Source of the DNA: Tepidamorphaceae bacterium
GTDB taxonomy: Bacteria > Pseudomonadota > Alphaproteobacteria > Rhizobiales > JAKSCL01
Length of the DNA stretch: 64,000 nucleotides
Assembly: GCA_028289445.1 (NCBI GenBank)
Contig: JANQPO010000004.1
Location: forward strand, 186,001 to 250,000
Direction: 5' to 3'
A program made the position numbers and the translations under genes. This document shows, piece after piece, positions 9,498 through 18,706 of this stretch. The notes below the pieces were generated by a model. The model made no database searches, had not been told where the DNA came from, and saw nothing but the letters and a program-made list of their open reading frames with translations. The first letter of the stretch is position 1, and every line of letters starts with the position of its first letter.

Positions 9498-9636
9498 CGT
9501 CATCCCGGTCGCGGTGCAGCGTCTTGACGGTGCACCGCAGAACCGGGATCGCGTTGTTAACAAAGGGGGTACCCGACCTCGAACGATCCCGGATCAACGC
9601 CGCGGCATGTCATGCCGCGACGCGTCCGGGATGACG
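9498..9636. repeat. Nested inverted-repeat element
   Basis: The element is bounded by a perfect 11-bp inverted repeat, CGTCATCCCGG (9498-9508) and CCGGGATGACG (9626-9636). Inside are more dyads: GCGGTGCA/TGCACCGC, CCGGGATCG/CGATCCCGG, and a 9-bp hairpin CGCGGCATG/CATGCCGCG next to the right end. It lies between two convergent genes and has no coding potential. Such elements resemble the dispersed palindromic intergenic repeats of alphaproteobacteria; only one copy was seen here. Confidence 0.75.
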
Positions 9637-9689
9637 CATTGGAGGATGGCCCCGAACCTTATGTGCGGTTCTCGGCCGAGAGCCCGTCT

Positions 9690-10289
9690 CTAAGTCCCTG
9701 CTTTTGCCTCTTCCAGCACCGGAATAATGCTGTCGCGCAGGTCTCGCGCGCCGAACGGACCGACATGTTTATGGATGATCGCGCCCGTCGCATCGACGAT
9801 GAAGGTTTCCGGCACGCCATAAACGCCCCAGTCGATTGCGGCCATACCGCGCCGATCGGTGCCAACGGCGGAGAATGGATTGCCGAATTCGCCCAAAAAC
9901 CGGCGGGCATTCGCGGCGGTGTCCTTGTAGTTGATGCCAACGACCCGATAACCGCGCTCTTCCAGCTCTAGCAGCATCGGGTTCTCGTCGCGGCACGGCA
10001 AACACCACGACGCCCAGACATTGACGACCGTCACCTCGCCCTTCAAGTCCTCAGTCGCCAGGCCCGGAACGGGAGCGCCATCCTTGGTTAGACCCTCGAC
10101 GGCCGGAAGCGCGAACTCGGGCGCCGGTTGACCGATCAAAGCGGAGGGAATTTTCGACGGATCGCCCGCGAACAAGCGGATAAAAAACAGCCCGGCGAGC
10201 GCCACGAAGACGGCGAGAGGCGCCAAGACGATCAAGCGCCGCAGCAACAACCCGCCGGGAGCCGGAGCGTCTTCGCTTGGCGCGGTCAT
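9690..10289 (-). CDS. ccmG: Cytochrome c biogenesis thiol:disulfide oxidoreductase CcmG/DsbE
   Basis: Periplasmic thioredoxin-like protein that keeps apocytochrome c or CcmH reduced for haem attachment. The 199 residues contain one N-terminal membrane anchor (about 17-40). The redox motif WCLPC is at 95-99, and the conserved GVYGVPETFIVD loop with its cis-Pro follows. The start at 10287-10289 overlaps the ccmD stop by 4 bp. It is the last gene of the minus-strand run ccmA-B-C-D-G. Confidence 0.94.
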   Translation of the reverse strand: MTAPSEDAPAPGGLLLRRLIVLAPLAVFVALAGLFFIRLFAGDPSKIPSALIGQPAPEFALPAVEGLTKDGAPVPGLATEDLKGEVTVVNVWASWCLPCRDENPMLLELEERGYRVVGINYKDTAANARRFLGEFGNPFSAVGTDRRGMAAIDWGVYGVPETFIVDATGAIIHKHVGPFGARDLRDSIIPVLEEAKAGT

Positions 10290-10480
10290 CCCGTATCCCA
10301 CTCCGGCCGATCGTCAGGCGCGGATCGCTGACTGCGCCGTGTCACGCCCGTCTCTTCCAACGCCTTCAGCTTGCGCACCTGACCGCGATAATCGGCGATC
10401 ACGATAAACGTCATCCCGCCGACGGCGATTAGCGTCGCGAGATAAGCGAAAAGAATGAAGCCGCCGTGCTCGCCAAGCAT
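10286..10480 (-). CDS. ccmD: Haem exporter protein CcmD
   Basis: Small single-span membrane protein (64 residues) of the CcmABCD complex, needed to release holo-CcmE. It starts MLGEHGGFILFAYLATLIAV, with one hydrophobic helix at about 8-29 and a basic/acidic cytoplasmic tail. The identification rests on size, topology and position between ccmC and ccmG. It shares 1 bp with ccmC and 4 bp with ccmG. Confidence 0.9.
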   Translation of the reverse strand: MLGEHGGFILFAYLATLIAVGGMTFIVIADYRGQVRKLKALEETGVTRRSQRSAPDDRPEWDTG

Positions 10481-11238
10481 CACTCCGCGGCCTCCGGCCT
10501 GAAGCTGGCGCCGCTTTCGGCGCGTTGCGCGGTCAAAACGGTCATCGTGCGAATGCGCCGGCGCAGGATTTCGGCGCGCATGGCCGTGAGATGCAGACAG
10601 ATGAACAAGACCGTGAAGGCAACGGCGGACGTGAGCAGCGGCCACAAAATGGTCGGATGGATCGTGGGGCCATCGAAACGCACGACGCTTGCCGGCTGAT
10701 GCAGGGTGTTCCACCAGTCGACCGAAAACTTGATGATCGGAATGTTGACGAAACCGACCAACACCAAGACGGCGACGATGCGTGCGGCCCGGCCCGGGTC
10801 TTCAAACGCGTTTTGCAACGCGATCAGGCCCAAATACATCAGGAAGAGCACGAGCACGGACGTCAGCCGCGCATCCCAGACCCACCATGTGCCCCACATG
10901 GGTTTGCCCCACAGCGCGCCGGTCATCAGGGCCACTGCGGTAAACACCGCGCCGATCGGCGCTGCCGCCTTTATCGAAACGTCTGCCAGCGGGTGGCGCC
11001 AGACCAAGGTGCCGAGCGCCGACACCGCCATCAGGGCATAACATCCCATGGCCAGCCAGGCGGCCGGCACGTGGATGAACATGATGCGCACCGTGTTGCC
11101 CTGCTGATAGTCCTGCGGCGCGACGAAAAAAGCCATCCAGGCCGATAAAACCAAAAGGACGAGCGCGCTCGCCCACAAAACGGGTAGCGCCCGGCCCGTA
11201 TAGCCGAGAAAGACCGTGGGATTAGCGAGCTTCCACAT
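10480..11238 (-). CDS. ccmC: Haem transporter/haem-handling protein CcmC
   Basis: Six-helix membrane protein that loads haem onto CcmE. The 252 residues contain the tryptophan-rich WWD signature in the segment GKPMWGTWWVWDARLTS (about residues 115-131), which binds haem in this family. Conserved histidines lie in the flanking loops (for example FIHVPAAW). It is separated from ccmB by about 59 bp and overlaps ccmD by 1 bp. Confidence 0.96.
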   Translation of the reverse strand: MWKLANPTVFLGYTGRALPVLWASALVLLVLSAWMAFFVAPQDYQQGNTVRIMFIHVPAAWLAMGCYALMAVSALGTLVWRHPLADVSIKAAAPIGAVFTAVALMTGALWGKPMWGTWWVWDARLTSVLVLFLMYLGLIALQNAFEDPGRAARIVAVLVLVGFVNIPIIKFSVDWWNTLHQPASVVRFDGPTIHPTILWPLLTSAVAFTVLFICLHLTAMRAEILRRRIRTMTVLTAQRAESGASFRPEAAE

Positions 11239-11297
11239 CAGAATCTATTTAAACTCCTGCGGACGCGGCGGCAAATGCGGTTTGTCAAACATTCCCG

Positions 11298-11966
11298 TTA
11301 CCCGCGCGCCGCGCGAAGCGCCGCTGCCGCCGCAAAGGGCGCAATTGCCACGCTTGCCAGCGATGCCGCGAGAAGCAACAGAAGCGGCGTTCGAAATGGC
11401 AATCCGTCGACAACCGCACCGTTGACGGCGCCGATCCCGAAGATCAGCACCGGCAGCGTAAGCGGCACGATCAGGATCGCCAAAAGCAGGCTTCCGCGCC
11501 GCACGGTAACCGTCAGCGCTGCGCCGATCGCGCCGATCATCGTCAAGGCCGGCGATCCGACGAGCACGGTAAGGATCGTGGCACCCAGCGCCGTCGGCGA
11601 CACGTTCAAAAACAAGCCCATGAGGGGCGCCGCGACAATCAGCGGTACCACCGCCGTCAGCCAGTGCGCCAAGCATTTGGCGAGCACCAGAAGTTCCAAT
11701 GGAAGCCCGGATAGGGTGAGGAGATCGAGCGCGCCGTCGTCATGGTCGGCCTGAAACAGGCGATCGAGCGCCAGAAGCGTCGACAACAGGACGCCGATCC
11801 ACAAAAACGCCGGCCCAAGACGCGCCAACAGATTGAGATCGGGGCCGATGCCGAGCGGTAGCGCAACGATCACGATCAAGAAGAACATCACGCCGAGCAA
11901 CGCACCGCTGCCGGCCGAGAACGCGAGCGCGACATCGCGTCGCACGAGGGTGAAGAACGGCGTCAT
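11298..11966 (-). CDS. ccmB: Haem exporter permease CcmB
   Basis: Membrane subunit of the CcmAB ABC transporter. The 222 residues form about six hydrophobic helices. The CcmB-typical segments RRDVALAFSAGSGALLG at the N-terminus and LDRLFQADHDDGALDLL near residue 68 are both visible. ATG at 11964-11966 overlaps the ccmA stop by one base; an in-frame GTG one codon upstream gives a 4-bp overlap and is possible. Confidence 0.95.
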   Translation of the reverse strand: MTPFFTLVRRDVALAFSAGSGALLGVMFFLIVIVALPLGIGPDLNLLARLGPAFLWIGVLLSTLLALDRLFQADHDDGALDLLTLSGLPLELLVLAKCLAHWLTAVVPLIVAAPLMGLFLNVSPTALGATILTVLVGSPALTMIGAIGAALTVTVRRGSLLLAILIVPLTLPVLIFGIGAVNGAVVDGLPFRTPLLLLLAASLASVAIAPFAAAAALRAARG

Positions 11967-12586
11967 CACGCTGCACCCACGCTAAGCGCCAGGGTTTTCG
12001 CGGGCTTGCTGGGCAGTGTTTGGTGGGTCGCGGCGATCGCCATCCCACCGCGCTCTAGATGGTCATCGAGAAGAGTACCGAGCATCGCCTCGCCGGCGGC
12101 ATCCAGCGCCGCAGTCGGCTCATCGAGGAGCCAGACCGGGCGGCGCACCGCGATCGTCCGCGCAAGCGCCAGGCGCCGCCGTTGTCCTGCCGAAAGAGCT
12201 GCTGTCGGGATTGCGCCGAGCCCGCCAAGCCCAACGGCATCCAGCGCTGCGTCTATGTCGCCGCGCCCGTTCCAATACCCTGTCCAGAATGCCAGATCCT
12301 GACGAACGGAGAACCCCGATTTCACCGCGTCCTGATGGCCCACATAGTGTAGTGCGCCGGCAAGGTCGTCGCCGCCCGCCGGCCCTTGATAGTCGAGCCG
12401 GCCGGCGATCGGCGCAAGCAGACCGGCGATCAGGCGCAGCAGTGTTGACTTGCCAGCGCCGTTCGGTCCGGTGACCGCCATGAGCTCGCCGGCCCCGACG
12501 GCAAAGCCCAGATCGGAAAACACCGTCCGACCGCCACGCCGACACGCGAGGCCCTCGCCGACCAAGCTGAGCCGGCTGTCCTTCAT
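11966..12586 (-). CDS. ccmA: Cytochrome c biogenesis ATP-binding protein CcmA
   Basis: ATPase of the CcmAB transporter, which powers release of holo-CcmE. The 206 residues carry the Walker A motif GPNGAGKST, the signature LSAGQRRRLALAR and Walker B WLLDEPTAALD. I chose the ATG at 12584-12586 (MKDSRLSLVG), which fits the family length; longer in-frame starts upstream run into the intergenic dyads. First gene of the ccm operon, divergent from acnA. Confidence 0.94.
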   Translation of the reverse strand: MKDSRLSLVGEGLACRRGGRTVFSDLGFAVGAGELMAVTGPNGAGKSTLLRLIAGLLAPIAGRLDYQGPAGGDDLAGALHYVGHQDAVKSGFSVRQDLAFWTGYWNGRGDIDAALDAVGLGGLGAIPTAALSAGQRRRLALARTIAVRRPVWLLDEPTAALDAAGEAMLGTLLDDHLERGGMAIAATHQTLPSKPAKTLALSVGAA

Positions 12587-12627
12587 CTCAACCGCCACGC
12601 CCCTTTTGTCCCTGGCTCGATTGATAA

Positions 12628-12663
12628 ACCAGCAAGACTGGTAAATTCCTTGGAACGAATTTA
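12628..12663. promoter_or_regulatory. Two adjacent dyads between ccmA and acnA (possible operators)
   Basis: ACCAG-N5-CTGGT spans 12628-12642, and directly after it a longer palindrome spans 12642-12663 with arms TAAATTC and GAATTTA around an 8-bp centre (9 of 11 base pairs match). The stretch is AT-rich compared with its surroundings and sits in the gap between divergent genes, the place expected for a shared operator. It does not match the RirA (TGA-N9-TCA), Irr or FNR consensus as I know them. Confidence 0.45.
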
Positions 12664-12777
12664 AAAGACCAGCATTCGACATTGTCGCCGCTGTCTGATC
12701 TCATGGACGCGGTCGATCCGGTCGCCGCAGTACCGGGCCGATGCCGCGCCAAGCGCTTGAAGAAAGGCCAATTCCTC

Positions 12778-15471
12778 GTGAGCACCGCCCCCTCTCTCGA
12801 TAGTTTTAACTGCCGTCGCACGCTTTCCGTGAACGGTAAGGATTATGTCTATTTCGACCTCAAGGTCGCAGAGGAAAACGGCCTTGAAGGCATATCGCGC
12901 TTGCCGTTCTCGCTGAAGGTGCTCCTGGAGAACCTCCTGCGCTACGAGGACGGTCGATCGGTCATCGCCGACGATATTCGCGCCATCGCAGCGTGGCTTG
13001 AAACCCGCACCTCACATCACGAGATCGCCTATCGCCCGGCGCGCGTGCTGATGCAGGACTTCACCGGCGTGCCCGCCGTCGTCGACCTGGCCGCCATGCG
13101 CGACGCGATGGATGCGATGGGCGGCGACCCGAACAAGATCAACCCGCTGTCGCCCGTCGATCTCGTTATCGACCACTCCGTTATGGTCGACTTCTTCGGC
13201 CAGTCGGATTCTTTCAAGCTGAACGTCGACAAAGAATATGAGCGCAACGGCGAACGCTACGAGTTCCTGCGCTGGGGTTCGCTGGCCTTCGACAATTTCC
13301 GCGTCGTGCCACCAGGCACCGGCATTTGCCACCAGGTAAACCTGGAATATCTGTCACAGACGGTCTGGACCCGCGACATCGGCGGCGAGACCTATGCTTT
13401 CCCCGACACGTTGGTCGGTACCGATTCCCACACCACGATGGTGAACGGGCTTTCCGTGCTCGGCTGGGGCGTCGGTGGCATCGAAGCGGAGGCCGCCATG
13501 CTCGGCCAGCCAGTCTCGATGCTGATTCCCGAGGTCATCGGCTTCAAACTGACGGGCAAGCTCAACGAGGGCGTGACCGCGACCGACCTGGTGCTGACCG
13601 TAACCGAGGCACTGAGGGCGCGCGGCGTCGTCGGCAAGTTCGTCGAATTCTACGGTCCGGGCCTCGACGATCTCTCACTGGAAGACCAGGCAACGATCGC
13701 CAACATGGCGCCCGAATACGGAGCGACCTGCGGCTTTTTCCCGATCGATACCGATACGCTGGCCTTCCTGGACGCGACCGGCCGGGACGAGGATCGAATC
13801 GCGCTGGTCGAAGCCTATGCCAAAGCGCAGGGCATGTACCGCGAGACTGACACGCCCGATCCGATTTTTACCGATGCTCTCGCTCTTGATTTGAAAGACG
13901 TCGAGCCGTCGCTTGCCGGACCTAAGCGGCCGCAGGACCGTGTCGCCTTGAAATCCGCCGCATCGGCCTTCGCCCAGACGATGGAGAGCGAGTTCAAGAA
14001 AGGCGCGGAGAAGGACAAACGGGTCAAGGTCGAGGGCGAAAACTTCGATCTCGGCCATGGCGACGTAGTGATCGCGGCGATCACGTCTTGCACCAACACC
14101 TCCAATCCCAGTGTCATGATCGGCGCCGGTCTGGTTGCGCGCAATGCCGTTGAGCGAGGAATGACGGTCAAACCTTGGGTCAAGACCTCGCTGGCGCCGG
14201 GCTCGCAGGTTGTCACCGAATATCTGGCCAAGTCCGATTTGCAGAAACATCTCGACACGCTCGGCTTCGACTTGGTCGGCTATGGCTGCACGACCTGTAT
14301 CGGCAACTCCGGTCCGCTGCCTGAAGCGATCTCCAAGGCCGTCAACGATAACGACCTTGTTGCCTGTTCGGTGTTGTCCGGCAACCGCAATTTCGAAGGC
14401 CGGGTCAATCCGGATGTGCGCGCCAACTACTTGGCCTCGCCGCCGCTCGTCGTTGCCTATGCGCTTGCCGGCTCGCTCAATGTCGATCTCTTCAACGATC
14501 CGCTCGGCGAGGACCGGGACGGCAATCCTGTCTACTTGAAGGACATCTGGCCGAGCCAGGCGGAGATCGCCGACACGGTGCGCGACAGCGTGACCCGCTC
14601 GATGTTCGAGACGCGTTATGGCGACGTCTTCAAGGGCGACGAGCAGTGGCAGAAGATCGATGTCGACGGCAGCCTGACCTATGGCTGGAACACGGGATCG
14701 ACCTATGTCCAGCACCCGCCCTATTTCGAAGGCATGAAAATGGAGCCGGACGAAATCAGCGACATTGAAAACGCTCGTGTCCTTGGCTTGTTCCTCGATT
14801 CCATCACGACCGACCACATCTCGCCTGCTGGCGCCTTCAAGAAAGAGTCACCCGCCGGTGAATACCTGCTTGAGCGCCAGGTCCGGCCGGGGGATTTCAA
14901 TTCCTACGGCTCACGGCGCGGCAATCATGAAGTGATGATGCGCGGCACGTTCGCCAATATCCGTATCAAGAACCAGATGGTGGCCGGCGTCGAGGGCGGT
15001 TACACGATCCACCATCCATCCGGCGATCAGTTGGCGATCTACGACGCGGCGATGCGCTACAAGGCCGAGGGCGTGCCCCTCGTGATCATGGCCGGCAAGG
15101 AATACGGCACCGGGTCATCCCGTGACTGGGCCGCGAAGGGCACACGGCTCCTAGGCGTTCGCGCCGTCATCGCCCAATCGTTCGAGCGCATCCACCGCTC
15201 CAACCTGGTGGGCATGGGTGTTCTACCCTTGATGTTCGAAGACGGCACATCTTGGCAGTCGCTAGGCGTGAAGGGCGACGAGATCATCTCGATCAAGGGC
15301 CTCGACGAGCTGGCGCCGCGCATAACGATGGCGGCGGAGATCGCCTTCGCGGACGGGCGCACGGAAACCGTGCCGCTGCTTTGTCGCATCGATACCCTCG
15401 ACGAACTCGACTACTACAAAAACGGCGGCATCCTGCACTACGTCTTGCGCAATCTCGCCAAGGCCGCCTGA
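12778..15471 (+). CDS. acnA: Aconitate hydratase A
   Basis: TCA-cycle enzyme interconverting citrate and isocitrate. The 897-residue length fits AcnA (891 in E. coli). The three [4Fe-4S] ligands can be placed at Cys438 ([10 protein letters not shown]), Cys504 and Cys507 ([15 protein letters not shown]). The substrate-binding loop with [13 protein letters not shown] lies in the swivel domain. I chose the GTG at 12778 with AGAAAGG ten bases upstream; the open frame runs further upstream without family similarity. Divergent from ccmA. Confidence 0.96.
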   Translation: MSTAPSLDSFNCRRTLSVNGKDYVYFDLKVAEENGLEGISRLPFSLKVLLENLLRYEDGRSVIADDIRAIAAWLETRTSHHEIAYRPARVLMQDFTGVPAVVDLAAMRDAMDAMGGDPNKINPLSPVDLVIDHSVMVDFFGQSDSFKLNVDKEYERNGERYEFLRWGSLAFDNFRVVPPGTGICHQVNLEYLSQTVWTRDIGGETYAFPDTLVGTDSHTTMVNGLSVLGWGVGGIEAEAAMLGQPVSMLIPEVIGFKLTGKLNEGVTATDLVLTVTEALRARGVVGKFVEFYGPGLDDLSLEDQATIANMAPEYGATCGFFPIDTDTLAFLDATGRDEDRIALVEAYAKAQGMYRETDTPDPIFTDALALDLKDVEPSLAGPKRPQDRVALKSAASAFAQTMESEFKKGAEKDKRVKVEGENFDLGHGDVVIAAITSCTNTSNPSVMIGAGLVARNAVERGMTVKPWVKTSLAPGSQVVTEYLAKSDLQKHLDTLGFDLVGYGCTTCIGNSGPLPEAISKAVNDNDLVACSVLSGNRNFEGRVNPDVRANYLASPPLVVAYALAGSLNVDLFNDPLGEDRDGNPVYLKDIWPSQAEIADTVRDSVTRSMFETRYGDVFKGDEQWQKIDVDGSLTYGWNTGSTYVQHPPYFEGMKMEPDEISDIENARVLGLFLDSITTDHISPAGAFKKESPAGEYLLERQVRPGDFNSYGSRRGNHEVMMRGTFANIRIKNQMVAGVEGGYTIHHPSGDQLAIYDAAMRYKAEGVPLVIMAGKEYGTGSSRDWAAKGTRLLGVRAVIAQSFERIHRSNLVGMGVLPLMFEDGTSWQSLGVKGDEIISIKGLDELAPRITMAAEIAFADGRTETVPLLCRIDTLDELDYYKNGGILHYVLRNLAKAA

Positions 15472-15495
15472 CGATCCGTCACCCAAATCGACCGA

Positions 15496-15528
15496 CCCCG
15501 CCACGCGGATCACCTACCGCTGGCGGGG
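15496..15528 (+). terminator. Hairpin after acnA
   Basis: Perfect 8-bp inverted repeat CCCCGCCA (15496-15503) and TGGCGGGG (15521-15528) with a 17-nt loop, 25 bp after the acnA stop. No T-tract follows, so it may stabilise the mRNA end or assist Rho-dependent termination. Confidence 0.4.
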
Positions 15529-15614
15529 CGTCACTCCAACGTGACTGGTACTTGAAGGCGGGACCGTCTATCCCTTAGCCAACCTAACATGTGGCAATTC
15601 GACGCAGCTCTTCC

Positions 15615-16340
15615 ATGACTCTATTCAATCGACACATCCTGGCCGCGCTCGTCGCCGCGATGTGGTCCGCACCGAACGTCGCCTTGGCGGACAACGTCAC
15701 CGTCGTGGAGCTGTTCACCAGTCAGGGATGTTCGTCCTGTCCGCCAGCCGACTCCCTGCTTGGCGAGCTGGCCGAGCGCGACGACCTGGTCGCGCTGTCG
15801 CTGCCCGTCGACTACTGGGATTATCTCGGCTGGAAGGACTCCTTCGGCAGCCCGAAGCATTCCGCGCGCCAGAAGTCCTATGCACTCACGCGCGGTGATC
15901 GGGCGGTCTACACGCCGCAGGTCGTCATAAACGGCGAGCGCCATGTCGTCGGCAGCGATCGGCGCGAACTGAAAGCCGCGCTTGCCGCCGCTGCCGGTAA
16001 TGCGATCGATGTCGGTCTAGAGGTCAATGAGCGAACCATCGACATCACGCTGCCGGACGCCTCGGGCGAGCGGCGACGCGGCACGATCTGGCTTGCCGGG
16101 TTCTCGTCGGCAGAGCCGGTCGAAATCGGTCGCGGTGAAAATGCGGGTCGCACGGTCACCTATCATAACGTGGTACGCAAGCTGATCAGGGTCGGCGAAT
16201 GGAACGGCGAAGCGCTTTCGCTCAGTGTCAAGCGGAGCGATATCTGGGCCGACAAGATGAGCGGCTGCGCCGTCATCGTTCAGGAAGACCGTTATGGCGG
16301 CATTGGCCCCGTCTTGGGCGCCGCCCTCGTCGTCGAATAG
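15615..16340 (+). CDS. DUF1223 thioredoxin-fold protein, secreted
   Basis: Predicted periplasmic protein of 241 residues from the DUF1223 family. A signal peptide covers about residues 1-26 (HILAALVAAMWSAPNVALA). The mature part begins NVTVVELFTSQGCSSCPPAD, a thioredoxin-like fold with a CSSC redox pair, and continues with the family motif VDYWDYLGWKD. The function of the family is not established; the CSSC motif suggests thiol chemistry. The ATG at 15615 gives the best signal peptide; an in-frame GTG at 15591 also exists. Confidence 0.85.
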   Translation: MTLFNRHILAALVAAMWSAPNVALADNVTVVELFTSQGCSSCPPADSLLGELAERDDLVALSLPVDYWDYLGWKDSFGSPKHSARQKSYALTRGDRAVYTPQVVINGERHVVGSDRRELKAALAAAAGNAIDVGLEVNERTIDITLPDASGERRRGTIWLAGFSSAEPVEIGRGENAGRTVTYHNVVRKLIRVGEWNGEALSLSVKRSDIWADKMSGCAVIVQEDRYGGIGPVLGAALVVE

Positions 16341-16737
16341 CTGACGCGGACATCCGCCCAACAGAAAACGGCCACCCGGGGCAAGGGTGGCCGTTTCCGC
16401 ATTCCAAGGTCTGGACAGACCAAATGTGTCTTGGCTTGGAGCCGATGAGCACGGGGCGATTGAGACCGCAGGGGGCTGGGGGGCTGAAAACTGCCGCCTC
16501 CCTCGCCCGAACTCTGAGACAACGATCACAGTGTTCCCAAACAGAATGGCCAGAGATGGATCGAAATGCGGCGAAACTTTGAAACTTTCCCCGCATGGTT
16601 GCGTCAAGGGACATCGCCGATGATCGATCCGAAACGCGCCAAAGACGATCCCGCGATCGGAGGAATCCGATAGGCCTTTCGCCGCCCGTACATTTGTGTG
16701 ACGATAGAATAACAAACCGCCCATGAGAGGAGGCGCC
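16341..16737. other. 397-bp intergenic region with terminator and no gene
   Basis: It holds the strong hairpin at 16366-16396 and a small dyad GGTCTG-GA-CAGACC at 16408-16421. The rest has no frame with family similarity on either strand; the long open frames crossing it are shadows. The promoter of the DUF2794 gene must lie in its right half. Confidence 0.6.
16366..16396. terminator. Strong terminator hairpin after the DUF1223 gene
   Basis: Perfect 12-bp inverted repeat, AAACGGCCACCC (16366-16377) and GGGTGGCCGTTT (16385-16396), with a 7-nt loop. It has A-rich sequence on the left and a short T run on the right, as in bidirectional intrinsic terminators. Confidence 0.75.
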
Positions 16738-17148
16738 ATGAGCGACGGCGAACCCATAGAGCTTCACCACCGGCACGTCGGTGCGACGGCCGGTGGCCAT
16801 GAGTTTAGTCCTGCATCCGCCCCGTCTCGCTCTGGGTCGAGCCGGTGGTCGGTTTTCTTCAACCGTCGTGAACTTGATACGATTTTGCGCGTCTACGGCC
16901 ATAAGGTTGCCGCTGGCGAGTGGCGTGATTACGCCATCGACCAGACTGGCGACGAGGCCATTTTCTCCGTCTTCCGGCGTACGTCCGAAATGCCGCTCTA
17001 TCGCATCGTGAAAGCGCCAAAGGACGCCCGGCGCCAGGGCGCCTATCGGGTGATCAGCGCCAGCGGCATGATCTTGAAGCGCGGTCACGACCTCACACAG
17101 GTGCTAAGGGCCATACAAAAGCGGCGTTTGAAACTGGTCGGCGCCTAG
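16738..17148 (+). CDS. DUF2794 domain-containing protein
   Basis: 136-residue protein of unknown function from a family found mainly in alphaproteobacteria. The recognisable core runs from VFFNRRELDTILRVYGHKVA through EWRDYAIDQTGDEAIFSVFRR to YRIVKAPKDARRQGAYRV. There is no signal peptide or membrane segment. A strong ribosome binding site (GAGAGGAGG) ends a few bases before the ATG at 16738 and decides the start over an upstream in-frame ATG at 16723. Confidence 0.85.
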   Translation: MSDGEPIELHHRHVGATAGGHEFSPASAPSRSGSSRWSVFFNRRELDTILRVYGHKVAAGEWRDYAIDQTGDEAIFSVFRRTSEMPLYRIVKAPKDARRQGAYRVISASGMILKRGHDLTQVLRAIQKRRLKLVGA

Positions 17149-17164
17149 CGCGCCCTGACGTGCA

Positions 17165-17686
17165 TTAGAGCGACGGCGGTGTCGTTGCGCCGTCCCCAAG
17201 CGTGCGCTGCATCAGCACGCAGTCCAGCCAGCGTTCATGCTTGTAGCCGACATCGCTGAACGTGCCGACCTGGCGAAAGCCGAGCGCGGCATGGAGTTTG
17301 ACGGAAGCGGTGTTCTCCGAATCCCCGATGACGGCGATGATCTGCCGATAACCGTCCCGCTCGGCCGTCTCGACTAACCGTTCAAGCAGCGCTCGACCGA
17401 CACCCTTTTGCCGATGCGCACCGTCGACATAGACGGAGATTTCCAGGGTCGATGCGTAGCCGGGGCGTTTGTTGAACGGCGCGAAGTAGGCGAAGCCGGT
17501 GACATGGTCGTTCTCTTCCGCCACCAGGAAAGACTCCCGATCCAGACCGTCCGCCGCATGGCGGCGCGTCATTTCCGCGACATCCGGCGGCTCGATCTCG
17601 AACGACCCCGTGCCCTTCCGGACTGCCTCCGCATAGATCGCGGTAATGACCGGAAGGTCGCCCGGAGTGGCAGGACGTATCTGCAT
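17165..17686 (-). CDS. GNAT N-acetyltransferase, phosphinothricin acetyltransferase-like
   Basis: 173-residue acetyltransferase. The N-terminus IRPATPGDLPVITAIYAEAV, the segment GTGSFEIEPPD and the acetyl-CoA loop HRQKGVGRALLERLVETAE are typical of the PAT/MddA group. Members acetylate phosphinothricin, methionine sulfoximine or related amino acids; the true substrate here is unknown. It ends 17 bp past the DUF2794 stop and is convergent with it. Confidence 0.88.
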   Translation of the reverse strand: MQIRPATPGDLPVITAIYAEAVRKGTGSFEIEPPDVAEMTRRHAADGLDRESFLVAEENDHVTGFAYFAPFNKRPGYASTLEISVYVDGAHRQKGVGRALLERLVETAERDGYRQIIAVIGDSENTASVKLHAALGFRQVGTFSDVGYKHERWLDCVLMQRTLGDGATTPPSL

Positions 17687-17735
17687 GATCGATTTGTGAC
17701 GGATGCCGAAAAATCAGGCAAGGCGAATTTTTAGG

Positions 17736-17763
17736 CAAGAAAAAGCCCGGCCGAAGCCGGGCT
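17736..17763 (-). terminator. Rho-independent terminator of the Bax-inhibitor-1 family gene
   Basis: Inverted repeat AGCCCGGC (17744-17751) and GCCGGGCT (17756-17763) with a 4-nt loop. Read on the minus strand, the stem is followed by TTTTTC, the classical intrinsic terminator layout, 23 bp after the stop of the gene at 17786. Confidence 0.85.
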
Positions 17764-17785
17764 CTTTCCGTGAGTGCGTGAAGCG

Positions 17786-18532
17786 TTATTCGCCGCGCAT
17801 GATCCCGAGAATGTTCAGGATGTGAATGAACATCACGACGAACGAGCCATAGAGCGAAAATGCTCCGAAGATCGCCTTGCGATTGGCACCATCCGAATTA
17901 TCGCCCGAATGGTACATCTCCTTGATCATCTGCGTCTCGAATGCCGTGATGCCGGCGAAGACGAGCACGACCAGACCCGACGTCACGAGGCTGAACAGCG
18001 TGCTTTGCAGGAAGAAGATGTTGACCAGAATGGCAATCAGCAAGCCGATGGTCGCCATCAGGAAAAACGTCCCAAAACCCGACAGATCGCGCTTGGTCGT
18101 ATAGCCGAACAGGCTGACCGCGCCGAACGTTGCCGATGTGATGAAGAACGCCTGGGCGATCGTGCGGCCGCCGTCGAACGCCATGAAGGCGTAGATCATC
18201 GGCGAAATGAGAAGGCCCCACAGGACCGCATAGGTCCAGTAGGCGGCATGGGCCATCAAAGTCGAGCCGGAGAAAATAGCCCGCGGCGCAAAGAAGCCAA
18301 GACCCAGAATGCCGGCAAACAGAACCCACTTCATCGGCCCCATCGCAATGGTCTGCATCAGTGCCGGATTAACCGCCATGAACAGGGTGACGATAGCCGT
18401 AACCGCCACACCCAAAGCCATCAGGTTATAGACTTTGAGCATGTAGGCGCGCAGACCCTCGTCCATCACGCCGGTGTCGGTCCGGCCAATCGCCCGATCA
18501 AGACCGTAGGATTGACGATTTGGTTCAGCCAT
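17786..18532 (-). CDS. Bax inhibitor-1 / YccA family membrane protein
   Basis: Integral inner-membrane protein of 248 residues with seven hydrophobic helices from about residue 40. It belongs to the BI-1/TMBIM family by overall pattern and the conserved C-terminal segment ITAFETQMIKEMYHSG and GAFSLYGSFVVMFIHILNIL. Bacterial members have been linked to ion leak and protease (FtsH) control; the role here is not known. The start is MAEPNRQ at 18532; an upstream in-frame ATG would add 9 residues. An intrinsic terminator follows. Confidence 0.92.
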   Translation of the reverse strand: MAEPNRQSYGLDRAIGRTDTGVMDEGLRAYMLKVYNLMALGVAVTAIVTLFMAVNPALMQTIAMGPMKWVLFAGILGLGFFAPRAIFSGSTLMAHAAYWTYAVLWGLLISPMIYAFMAFDGGRTIAQAFFITSATFGAVSLFGYTTKRDLSGFGTFFLMATIGLLIAILVNIFFLQSTLFSLVTSGLVVLVFAGITAFETQMIKEMYHSGDNSDGANRKAIFGAFSLYGSFVVMFIHILNILGIMRGE

Positions 18533-18706
18533 CGAAGAAACCTCTTGGTTCGGTGTCATAGATTATGGGGAAACCCCCAACTCGGTCGGGAATATGGGGA
18601 TAATACGTATGAAAGGCAAGGTTTTCCGGGTTTAGAGCCGTCACCCTGCGGTCTTTTGTCACGATAGGGTTTCTATTTCGAAAAACGGCGATGCGCCGGT
18701 CCGCGA

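Noticed and set aside
13675..14817. Long open frame antisense to acnA (380 codons)
   Set aside because: It is a shadow of a strongly conserved gene in GC-rich DNA; no family similarity and no ribosome binding site.
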